Source of the DNA: Drosophila miranda
Lineage: Eukaryota; Arthropoda; Insecta; Diptera; Drosophilidae
Assembly: GCF_003369915.1 (NCBI RefSeq)
Contig: NC_046677.1
Location: forward strand, 7,998,001 to 8,062,000
DNA: 64,000 nucleotides
Reading direction: 5' to 3'
Shown here: positions 1 to 13,285 of the stretch, piece by piece
How positions within the stretch are numbered: the stretch's first letter is position 1
How the letters are laid out: the number at the start of each line of letters is the position of its first letter
Translations under genes and position numbers: made by a program
The notes under the pieces: model-generated
What the model was told of the DNA's origin: nothing
The model's database searches: none
The model's input: the letters and a program-made list of their open reading frames with translations, nothing else

Positions 1-3000
1 GATAATTCTTTATTTTCTTGAGAGCTGGGGATACGACGATTTTTGCTCTGCAGCTCGATGATGTAAACGGGAATTCAAATTTATGGTAATAAAAGAAATA
101 ACAGTCAGATTTAAAGTCGTGTGGAACTTAAATTCCGACTCTAAACATAAAGGTCTGCCCGTGTCTGTGGCTGTGTCTGTGCTGTGTGTGTACGAAAAAT
201 GAGTATCAAAAAAAGTGAAAGTTTTCACTTTTGTTTTAATTTCCATTTACCCATTGTTTTTTGTGTGTATTTGGGCTCCATTTAAGGTAATTTTTCATTG
301 GGTTTCATTGAGTTTAGGGCAGCTATAGGCAATAGATTAAATACTGCAGGGCTATTCGGGGGCTTTTTAGGAAAAGAGGGCAAAGCAAATTAATGGTAAA
401 GGTAACCCAGAATTGAAAATTGAATGAATATTCATGGACGTAATGCTTGAGGAGATGTTTGGGCTGAAACTTATTTTTTAATGCAGTTTGAAGGTAATTT
501 AGACGAATAGATACATTACCATATGCAAAAAATTCTACAGAAAAGCATTAACGTAATGATTGCATTAAAATTAGAAGAGATTTTTGGGTCAAGTGTGGAA
601 ATATTTTGTTTTAATTATATTTTCAGTGCAGAAAAATACTAATTGTATGTAAAACGCCCCAATAAAGTCGTATAAAACATTTTAGAATACCTTTTCACAA
701 TTTCCCACAAGAAAATGATCGAAAAAAAATTATATAATTATACAAATTAAATTCCCATTTTCCATTGCCAGACACATTTCCACAGACATCACATCAAATT
801 TTCCGCATAGATTCTATAAAATTTTGCACACAAGTTTTAGACAAAAATTTCCCAAAGATGTAATCAGATTTGCATCACATATTCCAACAAATTTTCTACA
901 CAAAGTGCAACAAATTTAGGATATTTTGGATGCATTCATACTCGTATTTCAGATTCCATACATTTTAAACACAATTTCTAACAACTTTGGACAATAACGT
1001 TATTACAAATTCCCAACAAATTCCATCAAATTTGAGACATTTCATCAATTTTTCCCGACACTTCATCACCTTTTTCCAACATCTTTCATTATATTTTTCC
1101 CAGTTTTACCATTGACATTTCTATTGTCATTAGGGAAAAAGTTTACTTAGAAAGTTTTTGTAGATAAAATGCACATGCAGCCCAAGAGGAGTGCACTTGG
1201 CACACACCACAATTCTGTTTTGTGTCTCTTCTCTAATTAAAATCAACACAAAAATCAAAGAATTTTGTCATTGTGCAAGCATGAGGCATGAGGCATTGAG
1301 GCACAGACCAAATGGTAAACAAATACGGCTGAGTGGAACCCCTGGAAAAGTGGAGGGGGTCTGCGATCCTATCAAATATCAGTCGCCGCATTTTCGAAGA
1401 CTTAGAACTATGCCGGCATCGGCACTCGAATTGAAGACAAAGAAAGAGATATATAGACATCCGACAATGCAAAGGCAAAACCTCAAAAAGACTCCAAAAT
1501 TTACATATTTTACCAAAAAGAAAAAAAAAGAAAAACCAAAAGTGTGTTATGTAATCGTGGGGACAGTCGCCCAAAAAATAACTAAAGCCAGAGATCGGTG
1601 GGGCCAGCAGTCTCTGTCTCTGCATCTCCGTGACTCATTCCGCCTTGTGACATTTTTCCTTTCGGTTGAGCATAAAAAGTTTTGACATTTGCATAGCTGA
1701 CGCCAAAAAAACAACCGAAGAAAAACGAAGAAAATAAAGCCTGACAATGAAAATTAATGAACTGCAAAACTCTGGGTTGGGGGGGGGACTCTGGGGGCGG
1801 CAGGGAGCCTTCTAACGTGGGCACAGCTCCGCCGATATGGCCATAGAGGGACACGTGTGTGCCTGTTGATCGGCGGCCCACTTACAGGTCTCCAGTCTGC
1901 GGCCTATGGGGGCTCCATTGAACAAATACTCGGGGGGTACCAAAGTGCATACAATATGACTCACACATCAGACCCCGTCGCAGTCGCCTTGGGAGGTGGT
2001 GCTGTGGCTCGGATTTGGATTTGGATTGTTTGCTTGGATTCTTGGTTCTCTTTTGTCTGAATGTCAGTCTCCACCTCTCTGCTCTGTTGTGGTGTGCCTG
2101 TCTGCCTTATATGGCTGTTGTCTATATAGAATTTAGAAATTAATGGAGTTTGTTCAGAGTGAAATGTGAGTACAATTTGTACACTTATGGGCCGCCTTTG
2201 GGCTTGGCCTCGTAGTCGTGTCATTAGAACCGGAAAAAGGTTTATAAATGGTAGACTAACGGAATGGTCTGTGCCTCAATAACTTTTGTTTGTTTGGCCT
2301 GCAGAGTGGGTTTCTTAGGGGGGAATTCTTAGAATGTTGCATACTACTTGCTGCTAATGGATGGATGGACGTATAGGAGGAACGTTAACGACTGCGTTTC
2401 CGGTCTATCAAAATGCTAAAGTTTCGTAAGAGATGCAGTAAGTAAGAGCTCTCTTTGGGGGACACTTCTCTTGGGGGCATACAAATTTATGGATAGTACC
2501 CGGGGAAAGTTCTTTATAAGTATATTTCTACAGGGAGTACTTGTCATTAAAGAAAAAATCCTTTGGGTGGTATCCGTTTTCTAGTCGTTGATATAACACA
2601 TCCTGTTAGTGTGATTGTAGTCTTAAGAACTCACACACACTACAATATAAAAGAGTTGTCTAGATTTTAGAGAGGAAGCTTAATACTAAAAGAAGATGAA
2701 TTCTTTTAAGAAATGTGTTCTGTATGGTAATTAATATTTCTCTATAATATTACACAGCACTTTAAAGCGTAGAGTTCCCAAAAATGGAAGAATAACATAC
2801 AAAGAGTGTATATTTTATAACAACTAGTTATATAGCGAGATGATGATGAAACTTTACGCACAAAAAGAGTTAAATTCTATACAGAAAAGTGTTCCATGCC
2901 ATTTTTTTCTTTCACATTACTCAACACTGTTGCAACTTACAACTTTTTATAAGTCCTTCCAAGTGTGACCATGTGCTTCTCCATACACATACAAATTAAC

Positions 3001-3411
3001 CAGGAAAAAGCCCACGAGGCGTGCCTTAAAAACCCCCGAAAGAGTGGTTCCGATAAAGAAATGACAAGGGCAGAGAGATAGGGAGATGGAGACGGAGGAA
3101 GAAGATGTCGAAGGAGGGTTACAGAGGAGGAGGATGGATGCTGATCGGCACTTCATTAAGTAAGTGCCAAAGGAGAGCAAAAATCAACAACAATCGTGTG
3201 GATCTTATTTTATTTTTGGCAAACAGGAAACCAACAAACTGCAGCAGCACGAACTGAAACCCAAAAAAATACAACAACAAAAACTGGGAACTGGGAACTG
3301 GAATTGCTTTTATTGTAATTGCAACGAAAACGATCTCGAAGCGAATTTCCAGACGAAGCGCCCACCACAAATAAAAATTGCAATAAATAAAGGCTCGAAA
3401 GAGCAAGAGCA

Positions 3412-3412
<1 letters not shown>

Positions 3413-3438
<26 letters not shown>
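3413..3438. repeat. (GA)n microsatellite
   Basis: An uninterrupted GA dinucleotide run of 13 units. Such tracts are potential GAGA-factor sites, but nothing else around it marks a promoter. Confidence 0.9.
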
Positions 3439-3443
<5 letters not shown>

Positions 3444-6221
3444 GAGAAATAAAAATCACCTAATTAGCAATGAGATCTGCCCTGACATTAAACGAGTTTT
3501 TTATTTTTTTCCTCTGTTCGATTTTTTCTGTTTATTTTATTTTTGCCCACACAAAAGAAACGAAAGAAAACGAGAGAGAGAAAAAACCCCAAAAGAAAGG
3601 AAGCGACAGGATGCTCGGCTCGGAATAAAAGTGGAACAAAAGTAACTGGAAACTGAAAGTCTTTTGTTCACAGACCATTCCATTCCCTAAACCATTCCGA
3701 AAAGAGTTTTTTTTTGCGCCAAGTCATGCGTAGATCTTTCTTCTGGAAAGATGGGAGACAAGACTTTGGGATCGCAACGTCTGGCAAATTGCACAACTTC
3801 CTTGAAACTGTTGATAAAAATGACTCGACATCATTCCCACAAATAAATGGAATGGAAAATGGTATATGAATATGCATAAGGTATAGTATGTTGTGTTTGT
3901 GCAATATATAAACAACAAACAGAGTCATAATTATATTTTTATTGTCGGGACAAAATGAAAATTACCCACGCTTTCCACACACCAGCAAAGCCATTCTCTC
4001 TCTCTTCCGAAAAACAAACACAAAGACCAGTGACATTAGAGGAAAGACAATTGCTAAAACCAACAGGGCCTACACTTGAGCAGCTCCAACTCTGACACAT
4101 AGCGGTGTGGATTTACGATCCGCTCGTTTCTGAATAACTTAGCATACTAGAGGTGCTCTCTGGGTGCCCTGTTCTTTATGCCAGCGATCTAATTGGCGGC
4201 ACGAAATTGTCACAAAAAAACGTTAAAAAGAACTCGAATCTGGCAACTGGAAACTGGAAACTGGACAGGGGAGGTCGTGTCTGGGATCGTGGATAGTGGA
4301 ACGTGGAACATGAAACCCAAAACGTGCCTGTACGCGTACTCTTGAAAGGGGAAATGGTCTACTGCTATAATAAAGTATATAATTCTATGTCTCGATTATA
4401 TTGAAACTTGAGCCGCAATGAACAAAGTTACAGATAAACTCTATTTGGGAGTTATAATACAAAGAAATAACTTTTTACAGTCATTCCTCTCTGGACGATC
4501 AATCTACAAGTAATTAATACTTTTTTATATATTCCGATCACTGACATTTCCAGAACCCTTTCACCATTAAATACTCGTATGTTTAATTGCATTTAATGGA
4601 AGCTTTCAAGCTTTTAACAGAGTCACTCATCAGATCAGATCGTCAGATCAGATCATCAAGAGCCAGCCCCCTGTCAAAGTTCCCCCAAAGTTGGGCTGAC
4701 GGATGCAATCCGTTTGTTCGCCTCTGGCTTTGGCCTCAATTTTCCTTCGAGCTACTGTCAACTGCCGTTTAGAATTCTCTCTCTTTCTGTGGGTCAAAAC
4801 TAATTAGAAAAAAGTGCCGCGTGCCATGGAACTTGGATACGGTCTCTGTTTCTGTTTCTGTTTCTGTCTCTGTCTCTGTCTATGTCTTGGACTCCGCTCC
4901 GGGTTGTAGTCGTAATTAGACGCGCTTTCTGCTTCGAAACGCGCTCAACGAAAGTCTCTCACGATTCGGTTTTGCTTTTCAAGAATTATGGCTTTTATAT
5001 TGCTATACAGATACGATATATATATGTATATCTGCCTGTCATTTGTCGCTCATTCGTTCACTTTCTTGCCGCCAGAAGGCATTCATTCGAGCGTAGATCA
5101 AAGACAGACAGAAGACAGAAGAAGAAACAAGAAAATTTCACCACTTTCATTCTTGGCTGTCGATTTTTAGTGTTTTATTATAGCCTCCTTTTGGCGTCAT
5201 CATTCACATAAATAACCAACAACCAAACAGATCTCGTCTTGGCCATTGTCTTGGCCATTCGACTGTCTTTCTCGTTCTCTCTCCCTCTCTCTCTGCCTCT
5301 CTTAGCCTGTTTGATTAGCCAAATGCACAGACAGTGGCCTGGGAAGTGGCACAGGTTCAAGACGGAGACGCTCTTCGCTCTTTCGGGTCTTCGGCCTCTT
5401 CGGAGCAGAGCAGGTTCCGCTTTTGGCATTGGCCATCATGCATTTTGTCTTTATTTAACCAAATGTATCGCATCGTATCGTATTTGTAGCATTGCAGCAC
5501 GATTTTAAAGAGGCTTTTGAAATGAGTTTTTTATGTGTGTGCCCCGTCTTTTACTCGTATTTTTGGTTCATATCCCCATACATTTATTTCATGGCACGAC
5601 ATTGGTCGCTTAAGAACCACCAAAACACACACCAAAAATCGTGCCTCGATGACCCATTTGTGTGTGCGGCATGTAAAGCAGCCCAAAAAACCAATTGATT
5701 GAAACAAAACACAGCTTGAAAAAACAACAATTTGTTGTTTAAAAACAATTTTGAAAATCAAACAAAACAATAAGATTAAAAGGAGAAAAAGAAGAGCCAT
5801 AACATTGTTCCAAAAGCAGGCGTCTAATAAAAGATCTATGATGAAAAGTTGTCTTTGACTTTACAGAGTAGGAAATGGCGATCAAATTTAGAAATTTTGA
5901 GAATTAAACCTTCGTTTTTTCGTTGATATTCACATTTTTCAAGCTTTCATTCTTAATTTTTAAAAAATAAATCTATTTGAATTATTTTATTGGTTTAACT
6001 TTTAAGGCTGTCAAAATAGTTTACAGTAAAATAAAAAGTACAATTATAGAGCCTCTAAAGAGTTTTCACTGATAGATTCCAATAAATAGTATACCCTCGA
6101 AGAAAAGCTGAATACAATCTTATCTTTCATATATTTTCCATATACTATCTGGTGGTGCCACAAAATGTGAACTTACCACAATGTGATCTGGTGCGCCCCG
6201 TGGTCTGTAGGTTAATTTCGA

Positions 6222-6245
6222 GTGAGTGCACTCACGAGTGCACTC
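6222..6245. repeat. Two adjacent perfect palindromes
   Basis: GTGAGTGCACTCAC, a perfect 14-bp palindrome, is followed directly by GAGTGCACTC, a perfect 10-bp palindrome. They share the GAGTGCACTC core, giving two phased copies of a dyad site. Confidence 0.85.
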
Positions 6246-7381
6246 ATTTACATAACTCCCGACGAAAGACAACAGCGACCACGACGTCCACGGCCCATGG
6301 GATGGATGGATGGAAACCAGGTCAGAAGACAATTGTATTGTCCAATCCGTGGCCGGGCTTATCGCGAGTCTCCTTACCCCCTTCTTTTTTGTCGGACAAT
6401 TAAATGGCGTTTATGATGGCGCTTTATCTCCGTCTCTATCTGTTGGCTTTGGAAGAAAACCCTCGGCAGAAACAGACAGCAACAGAAAACCCCGCTAGTA
6501 TCCGCTATTTTTGGTAGGTTTCGTGGATTGCAGACAGACTCTATTTTTTTCTTTTTGGTTTTTGGACGGAGGGTTATTATTTTGTGATTATGGCAGCAAC
6601 GTTTTCCGTTTGCAACATATTTTCTTCAGTGAAGTGTGGCCCAGTGGAGTGACATAATTTCAAAAATGGGAATCATAACGGAGTGTGGAAATGTGACCCA
6701 ATTATAGGGTATTCCATAAGCAGTGCACAGATTCTATGCCATACCCTCTGGTATTTCGCCCCATTCTTCAGAAGATTGTTACAGTTTTTACCTTAGACTT
6801 TACCTTGACTTTGGCTTTTGTATTCTTATAAAACGACCTCTATCTAAGCCCACTATTTCTCGTGTTTCTCTGTTTTCTGTTTCAAATTCATACTGAATGA
6901 ATGAATGATCTATTAAGTGGCGTTCGAACAAATGAAATCAAAACATTTTTAATGGCTAATTGTTGCACAGTAGCCGCCGCGGCTGGCCCTGGCTCTACTC
7001 TATCTTGGCATGAAATTTTGTATTAACTTAGAAATTGGTTTGGTTACTTGCTTCCGCAATTATGTTTTTCTTGTACATGCACATGCGATAGATACATGTG
7101 TCTATAACACCCATGTGAATGGTATTTGCCCAATTTGGTTTAATGAGCTGTCAAGTGCGTGCTGAGAGGCCGTGTTGATGGAGCCCGTGGCAGGCAGGGG
7201 GGAAGCATTGGTATTTGGATTATTTTAATATGATTAATGATGTGGAATTGTTGAAATAGAAGCAGTTTTTCAACCTTAATTGAAAGATATGTATTAAGAA
7301 GGGGCCATTCATCAATATATATATTTTTTTCCTTCGATCTCGATTTAAAGATTTTACCATCTATAATCTCTCACATATAGT

Positions 7382-7487
7382 TATCGATAATTATCGATAT
7401 GCCCACCCAGACATGGTTCGGATTGTTAAAGCTTGTTGTGCTTCCCACCCCTTCGATACTTATCGATAATCATCACCCATCTCTAAT
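7382..7487. promoter_or_regulatory. DRE/CGATA cluster with an Ohler motif 7 match
   Basis: TATCGATA occurs at 7382-7389, 7392-7399 and 7461-7468, with a further CGATA at 7454-7458. CATCTCTAAT at 7478-7487 fits Ohler motif 7 (CAKCNCTRNY). DREF and BEAF-32 bind such CGATA clusters, and DRE plus motif 7 is a typical core of fly housekeeping promoters. Another TATCGATA sits at 8502-8509. I cannot attach a gene: downstream reading frames do not look coding. It may drive an untranslated first exon or act as a boundary element. Confidence 0.5.
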
Positions 7488-9762
7488 TATCACACAGACA
7501 CGCCCACACATGGAACTAACGAGAGCTGTTTCGATGACAGCTCTCATCAAGTGCTGCTCAAATGCTGTTCAAGTGCTCAAGTTCAAGCCTCTCCAGAGCA
7601 CTATTTTTACTTTTATTCCAACCGAAAATAAACAGAAATTAAGTCTTTCATTTAATGATCTCTTGATGGAGCCACAAACGACTCTGTGTAGGCTTGCGAG
7701 TGTCTCGCAATTTTTTCTATTTTTGGGGGCAAGTTCTGGCAAATTACTTTTGCTTTTTGTTATCTGTCTGGTGGGGGGATATGCAAATATTTACCTAATA
7801 TTTAATTGTATGCCCTCGGCACATTGGCAACATATATATATAATTTTGATGGATTAGCAAACGTTTGCTGGATTTTTTTCTGGGGATTCAAATCGTACGA
7901 TATAACTAGGTCAAAGTTTAACCTCGCCAAAAAAAAAGGTAACACAACCACACCGAACAAAAAGCACAAAGTCAAATAAACACTACTTTTGATATAAAAA
8001 AAAAAACACCAAACAAAAAGGGTTTATGCAAAATGCTATCAAAATCCAATTGGCATTTGGCCAGAAAATGATTAATTAGGCGATGAGCCAACGCAATGAC
8101 AGTTAATTACCGGTTACCATCGATGCGGGGTTGTATTTGCTTGAGTTTCGGGAAGGACAAAGATATTGACATATTACAAAACCTTCAATTAAAGATTTTG
8201 TTAAGGTGTGGCTTTGGGTTTTGGCATATTTCTTCATTTGTTGGTATTTTCACAGGTGGGAGGTGCTCGAATGTCCTTATTAAAATACATATATTTTGAG
8301 CAATAAGGGAGATTTTAGTAGAGAAATATCTTGAGTGTCTCCTATCTTTTTTTTTTGGCTTTGAGACACTCTTATGTCCCACCAATAATATATTCTCTTA
8401 ACACTAGATTAATAACTCCTTTTAATCTAAAGACCGTCATAAATGCGATTCACTAAGTTTCGTGTGATCTTATCATTATCGATCTTTTCACCGATCGTTC
8501 CTATCGATAAATTTCGATTAAAAGTACAGCCACAGGTCACTAATTTAAGAACAATGCCTGAGGTTTTCCATTACGTGTTCGAATTATAGGCCAAAAACCC
8601 CATAAATTCCAGATAACCCTGCAGCACTTGTGCACATAGTGTGTACGTACACATACTCGTACGTACGTAAACTTTCAAGGTCCCGCGAAGCCCGAAAAAA
8701 GAAACGGTATCAGCGTGATATTTGCACAGCGGCACGGTTGCAGCCCCGAAAACGCATTCATCCATCAGCTGTGAGCAGGAGATCTTGTGGTGTCAAAACT
8801 TTTTCGGAGAACAGAATCTTTGGGATGTGGTGACAAAGGGAAGTACAAGAAAAGATACAGAGAGAAGAAAGATAAGCAAAGATAAGCGCAGCAAAACGAA
8901 ATGGCAAAAAAAAAAAATATAATACTCGTACATAACGAAAGAACACCTGCTGGATGGAGGGAGCCGAAAATCGAATTTGCAAAAATTCGCTCAAGGGATC
9001 TTGGGCTCTCTCTCCCGCCAACTCTTGAATTCCCTTTGGGATCTCTCTCTACCGCTGTCTTTGGGATCTCTTTCTTTCTCTCTTTGTCGGTACTTTTTTC
9101 TCGGGTGTTTTTTTCGGGTTGTTCCACTGGGATTCTTTCTTGTCTTTTTTTGGTAATTCATTCATTCATGCATTTAGTGTACATTTCTTGTTTCGTTTAA
9201 TTCCTCTTTGTGTTGCATGCAAATTTTTGCGTTTCCTTTTTCTCTCTGTATAGAATTACGCTTGAGTGTGCATAAAAGAGATGGCTATAGACACAGAGAC
9301 AAGAGACTACAACAAAAACTAAATAAACCACAAAGAGACCGAGAGACCAAGAGACCGAGAGGCCGACCTCCTCCACCGTCAGCCGCTCTCTTCACAATTC
9401 CTGGATATTGTGGCGGTGGCTGTGGCGGTGGCTGTGGCACGGCATTGTGTTGTTGCCCAGGGTCATGCCTCTCCAGTCATAAGCCAAGCGAGCGGTCCGA
9501 TCGGAGCAACTTTCATTAAAGCCAATCCCACAAAAAAGCGATCCAAACAAAACGGTCATTATACCAGAGACTAAAGAAATAGCTAATGCCATGGATACCC
9601 ATATACCCATACCCATACCCCTACCCGTGCCCATAGATTTCCCATTCAGTCTCAAGCTCTAGACATGTCAAAGATCAAAGACACAAAATTATTATTATTA
9701 GAGACTGCAACCCCGAATGTGGCCCCCAAAACATTATACTTATTATGCAATGGCCCCAAAGA

Positions 9763-9791
9763 GGAGAGAGGAGAGAGGAGAGAGGAGGGAG
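9763..9791. repeat. GAGAGAG-GA purine tandem repeat
   Basis: Four tandem copies of a 7-bp purine unit (GAGAGAG/GAGGAGA register) run into GGAGGGAGGAGG. This is simple-sequence DNA with no associated gene. Confidence 0.8.
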
Positions 9792-11378
9792 GAGGCAGAG
9801 TGTCATGCAACCGAAATGTATCCTAGAATTCTGTCTCTACTTCAACACTTGCAATTCCCTCTACTTGTGGCGATTCTGTGATATCTGTGTGTGAGATTTT
9901 CTTTTGGGAGCCCCCTTTTGAAATTGCTTGGTTTTCTCGAAATCTTCTTTACGATCTTTTTTCGGTGCGTGTGTGCATTGGCATTGCCTGTCGCTCCTCC
10001 GAGAGGTCCGAGAAGAGGCAGTGGTGCAGCTTCTGTTCCCGTTCCGTTCCCGTTCCCGGCTTCACTTTACTTCACTTCACAGTTTGCTCAAAGATTCGCC
10101 TCGGCCCTAGTCAACGTTTCTTTTCTTTTCCTCTTCTCTCTCTCTGTTTGGGTTTTGTTTTATTTTTATTTTTTTTTTACCTTTTTCCTGCCTTGGCGCA
10201 TGCGCCGCTTTGGCTGCAAACTGGTTTTAACAGTTTTTTTTTCTTCTCCCTCGAATGTCTGTTGAATTTATTATTTTTTGCGCTCTGTAAGACTGGAAAC
10301 TTTGCCTCACCCTCCCACCCCCTGATAGAGGGAAAAACAATAGACCAAGTAAATGTTATTCCACGAGTAATTCTTATTCTTGTTGATCTTCTGGCAGCTG
10401 ATAAACTTTTGGCTTCCTCAAAGTTTTATTTTTACAAGAAATTCAATTCGATACACGTTTTCTCAGCTGGTTGTACAACAAATTTAAATAAATTACAAAC
10501 CTTCTAGAGATTTTACGCCCTTTCGTTTCGTGTTGGTTTTAATTGTGTTTGGGGTTTTTTTTTTTTTTTTTTGTAATTTTCTACACCAATTAAATTACAC
10601 TTTTTCTTATAATATCAATTGCATATTTATTTGTTTTTTCTTTTTCTGCCACCTTTTTTTTGTTGGGTATTTTTTCCTGCGGCAAAAGATTTCTTTATTT
10701 TGTGGGTATACTATTTATTGCCTTTTGCCAATTAATTTTACAAATCGCATTCAAAATTCAATTTCACTTTGCTTTCTTGCTGTGGTTATCTTTTATCTTT
10801 TGTGTAATATATTCCACATTTTGTTGTATATTTTACCGAATGAATGTCCGAACAAAACACTAAACAGAGAGTCGCGTCGTTATGGTGCTGGTGCTGCCTC
10901 TCGACTTTCGTTCGTTTCGAAACACGTTCACGTCGTGCACGGCTCAAACACCTTCCGCGAAATGCTACCAACACGGCCAGCTGTCGTTCAAGAACTGATG
11001 TGGTAGGCGGTGCGACACGGGCTCTGAATCGGGGAAAAACTGAAAGACAAGAGACCCCGCAGCACACACCACAAGACGTCAATGGCATGGTATGTTGGTA
11101 TGGAAGGTGTGGTGTGGTGACAGTATGGAAGGAAGAGAAAACTAAGCGAGGGACCTCTTTCATTGTCTATTTCAGAGGCGTTCGAGTGTTTCCCTCAAAA
11201 AGTTGGATGGTTATGCGACAAATAAACGCCTAATTATTCTTTTTTTTCTGTATGCCGTTTAACCAAGGTCTCTAAAGGCCTCACTTAATACATGAGATCG
11301 CTCGCTGAGTTATCCGCACCTTTAGGATTATTATACATTGGACGTCGTTACTTCTTGTGGATCGTGCACTTGCGCCCG

Positions 11379-11405
11379 CTCTCTCTCTCTCTCTCTGTCT
11401 CTCTT
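11379..11405. repeat. (CT)n microsatellite
   Basis: A CT dinucleotide run with a single G interruption. Simple repeat only. Confidence 0.9.
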
Positions 11406-12370
11406 TTACCTGGTTTTCTCACCTGTACGAAGCAGAGCGAAGCCAAGCAGCTGATTGTGCTCGTATTGGGTTCCACAACTTGAGGATGGCATTGATAAAA
11501 AACTGTTGAAACGGTTAAGGCAAATGAAACGGTTAAGCGATAGAGATGCAAACTACAGACCCAATAGGAAACTCTGGAAAATAGATATTGAAGCGCCACA
11601 AAGAGATACATTCGGCCGTTTCAGTTTGCTAAATCGATAGCTTCTGAACAAATAAAGATATCTTCAATAAAAAAAACTACATTTAAAAGAAACATCTTTC
11701 CGAATGAAGTCTGCACATGGATCTACGATGTCTAGAAGCTTCACTGTAATATGTAAAAGTTGAATTTTATTCCGGTGCGTATTTGCCTATTTAAAATACA
11801 ATTTTATTATGTTATGTTTTGTGCAAGATTGCGTCACTTTAATCGGTATAGAAGCTGAACGGTTAAACTTGGGTAAAGGAATATTTCGGAAAAAACATAT
11901 ACAACAAAAAAATCCGTGAAAATCCCGAACATAATTTTGTAAAATCAAGTGAAAGTGAAAAACAGCCTACAAATGAGATGGTTTGGAAAATAAGTTTGGC
12001 TCTAGAACTCTCTTTGCACCGAAAACAGCTAATTAATGAAAATTGATAACAATGAATACACCTATTAATTACATTTTTTACCTGAAAGATGCAGCACTTG
12101 AATAAAATTTGGATTAATTTTGGCACACTTCAACAATTTTCAGTTTTGAGTGTTCATATCTTCTGAACTGAAAGACCAAATATTTTGAAAATTGGATTTT
12201 TTAAAGCTCTTATTTTTTATTATCTGCGTATATTCATTTTATCCAAATTGCTTATAAAATTCTTTCGGCTGATATCACACTGTGCTCATATTGCATATAT
12301 ACCAAACTGCCAAAAATCATAACAAACAAATAATGATTACAGGCACTATTGGGGGAAACAAAATAATAGA

Positions 12371-12853
12371 CCACTATAATAAATATGAAAGAAAAACATT
12401 GAATTCGCACTAGAGCGCCCGCCTGAATGGGAAAGACCAAAAACCATGCAACGAACCAAGTGGGATACCGAAGAGCGGGAGGGCCGCTGGAGAAAAATGT
12501 ACTCAAGGCTAAATTATAGCGTAGCATACTGCAACTACTTTTAGGACGTATTCAGAAGCGAAAGGATTTCGTATATTTTCAAGGAATATGAATGAACAAA
12601 AATGAGGAGACTATGTGCACCCTGTGAAACAGAAGATGAGGAAAACTTCTTATCAAGGTGCCCAATACGGCAGGAAATAAGACTTTACGCTTTTTGCTTG
12701 GAAACAATTAATTATGAGGAATACGATACGCTGCTTAATGGAATTAACTGTGTAGCATGTATAGCCACATATGTACACCTAGACCAACAATATAGACAAC
12801 AAAATATAATGGACGAATTGTTTATATCATTGTTAAATTTGTGCCCCGATTAG
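12371..12853 (+). mobile_element. Decayed LINE-like retrotransposon fragment
   Basis: The clearest part is an 83-residue frame at 12602-12853 that reads CAPCETEDEENFLSRCPIR followed by two weakly hydrophobic helices and ends in a stop. The spacing C-x2-C, then E-x-F-L-x2-C-P and R-x-Y-A-F resembles the C-terminal region downstream of reverse transcriptase in non-LTR elements, where a CxxC and an (H/N)FLxxCP motif are usual. Sequence just upstream also gives a basic, Trp-rich peptide broken by stops. I infer an old, truncated copy; there is no intact polymerase, no poly-A tail that I can define and no target-site duplication. A short host gene is the alternative. Confidence 0.4.
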
Positions 12854-13216
12854 AACCAACCCTATGTTGTCAGACTCTATGTACATATGTCTATTTACGC
12901 TGTCAAATTAAAATGTATGAATTATAGTTTAAATGTCATTACCACCACCTAATAAATATCTTAAAATTTATCCAAAGAAACGTAATTTACGGCCTTAGGC
13001 TATCGGCGAATATCCAAGCCAACAATATGTCAAAATAAACATTAAAAGTAAAAAATCGCTACATGCAACAAAACCAATTAACAATTAAAAAACAAATCTA
13101 AACAGCCCGATAAGATGAATATGTGTAATATACGTTCCGAATTTCCATTAAGGTTTATCTAAATTAAGAAATACCTACATATAATCGTGGCACAGTGAAT
13201 CGGCCCTGCAGACCTG

Positions 13217-13254
13217 TATAAAAGCAGTTTCCACGGGTTCTAGCAATATCAGTC
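13217..13254 (+). promoter_or_regulatory. TATA box and initiator for the 13.3-kb secreted-protein gene
   Basis: TATAAAAG lies at 13217-13224 and TCAGTC at 13249-13254, placing the initiator A at 13251, 34 bp downstream of the TATA start. The ATG follows at 13286, giving a predicted 35-nt 5' UTR. This strong, focused promoter type is common for tissue-specific secreted proteins in flies. Confidence 0.75.
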
Positions 13255-13285
13255 TAGAAATTTTCAAGCTTTCTAACATTTCACG

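Larger units (their letters stand above)
1..12370. other. Gene-poor, mostly non-coding DNA
   Basis: I find no convincing protein-coding gene here on either strand. The open frames present are short, overlap each other in several frames, are built from simple sequence (CT, GA, poly-T) and usually begin at GTG or TTG. The stretch is A/T-rich with scattered homopolymers and microsatellites. It could be intergenic, or a long intron or 5' regulatory region of a gene outside the window; the DRE cluster near 7.4 kb and several TATA-like words leave room for untranslated exons that I cannot define. Confidence 0.6.

Noticed and set aside
7399-7857. 152-codon plus-strand frame beginning next to the DRE cluster
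   Set aside because: It starts inside the DRE motifs themselves, has no domain, and includes A/T-rich DNA near the end. The DREs may mark a promoter, but this frame is not good evidence of a gene.
9878-10507. 209-codon plus-strand frame rich in Phe and Leu
   Set aside because: Composition reflects poly-T and CT-rich DNA, several overlapping frames are equally open, and there is no credible domain.
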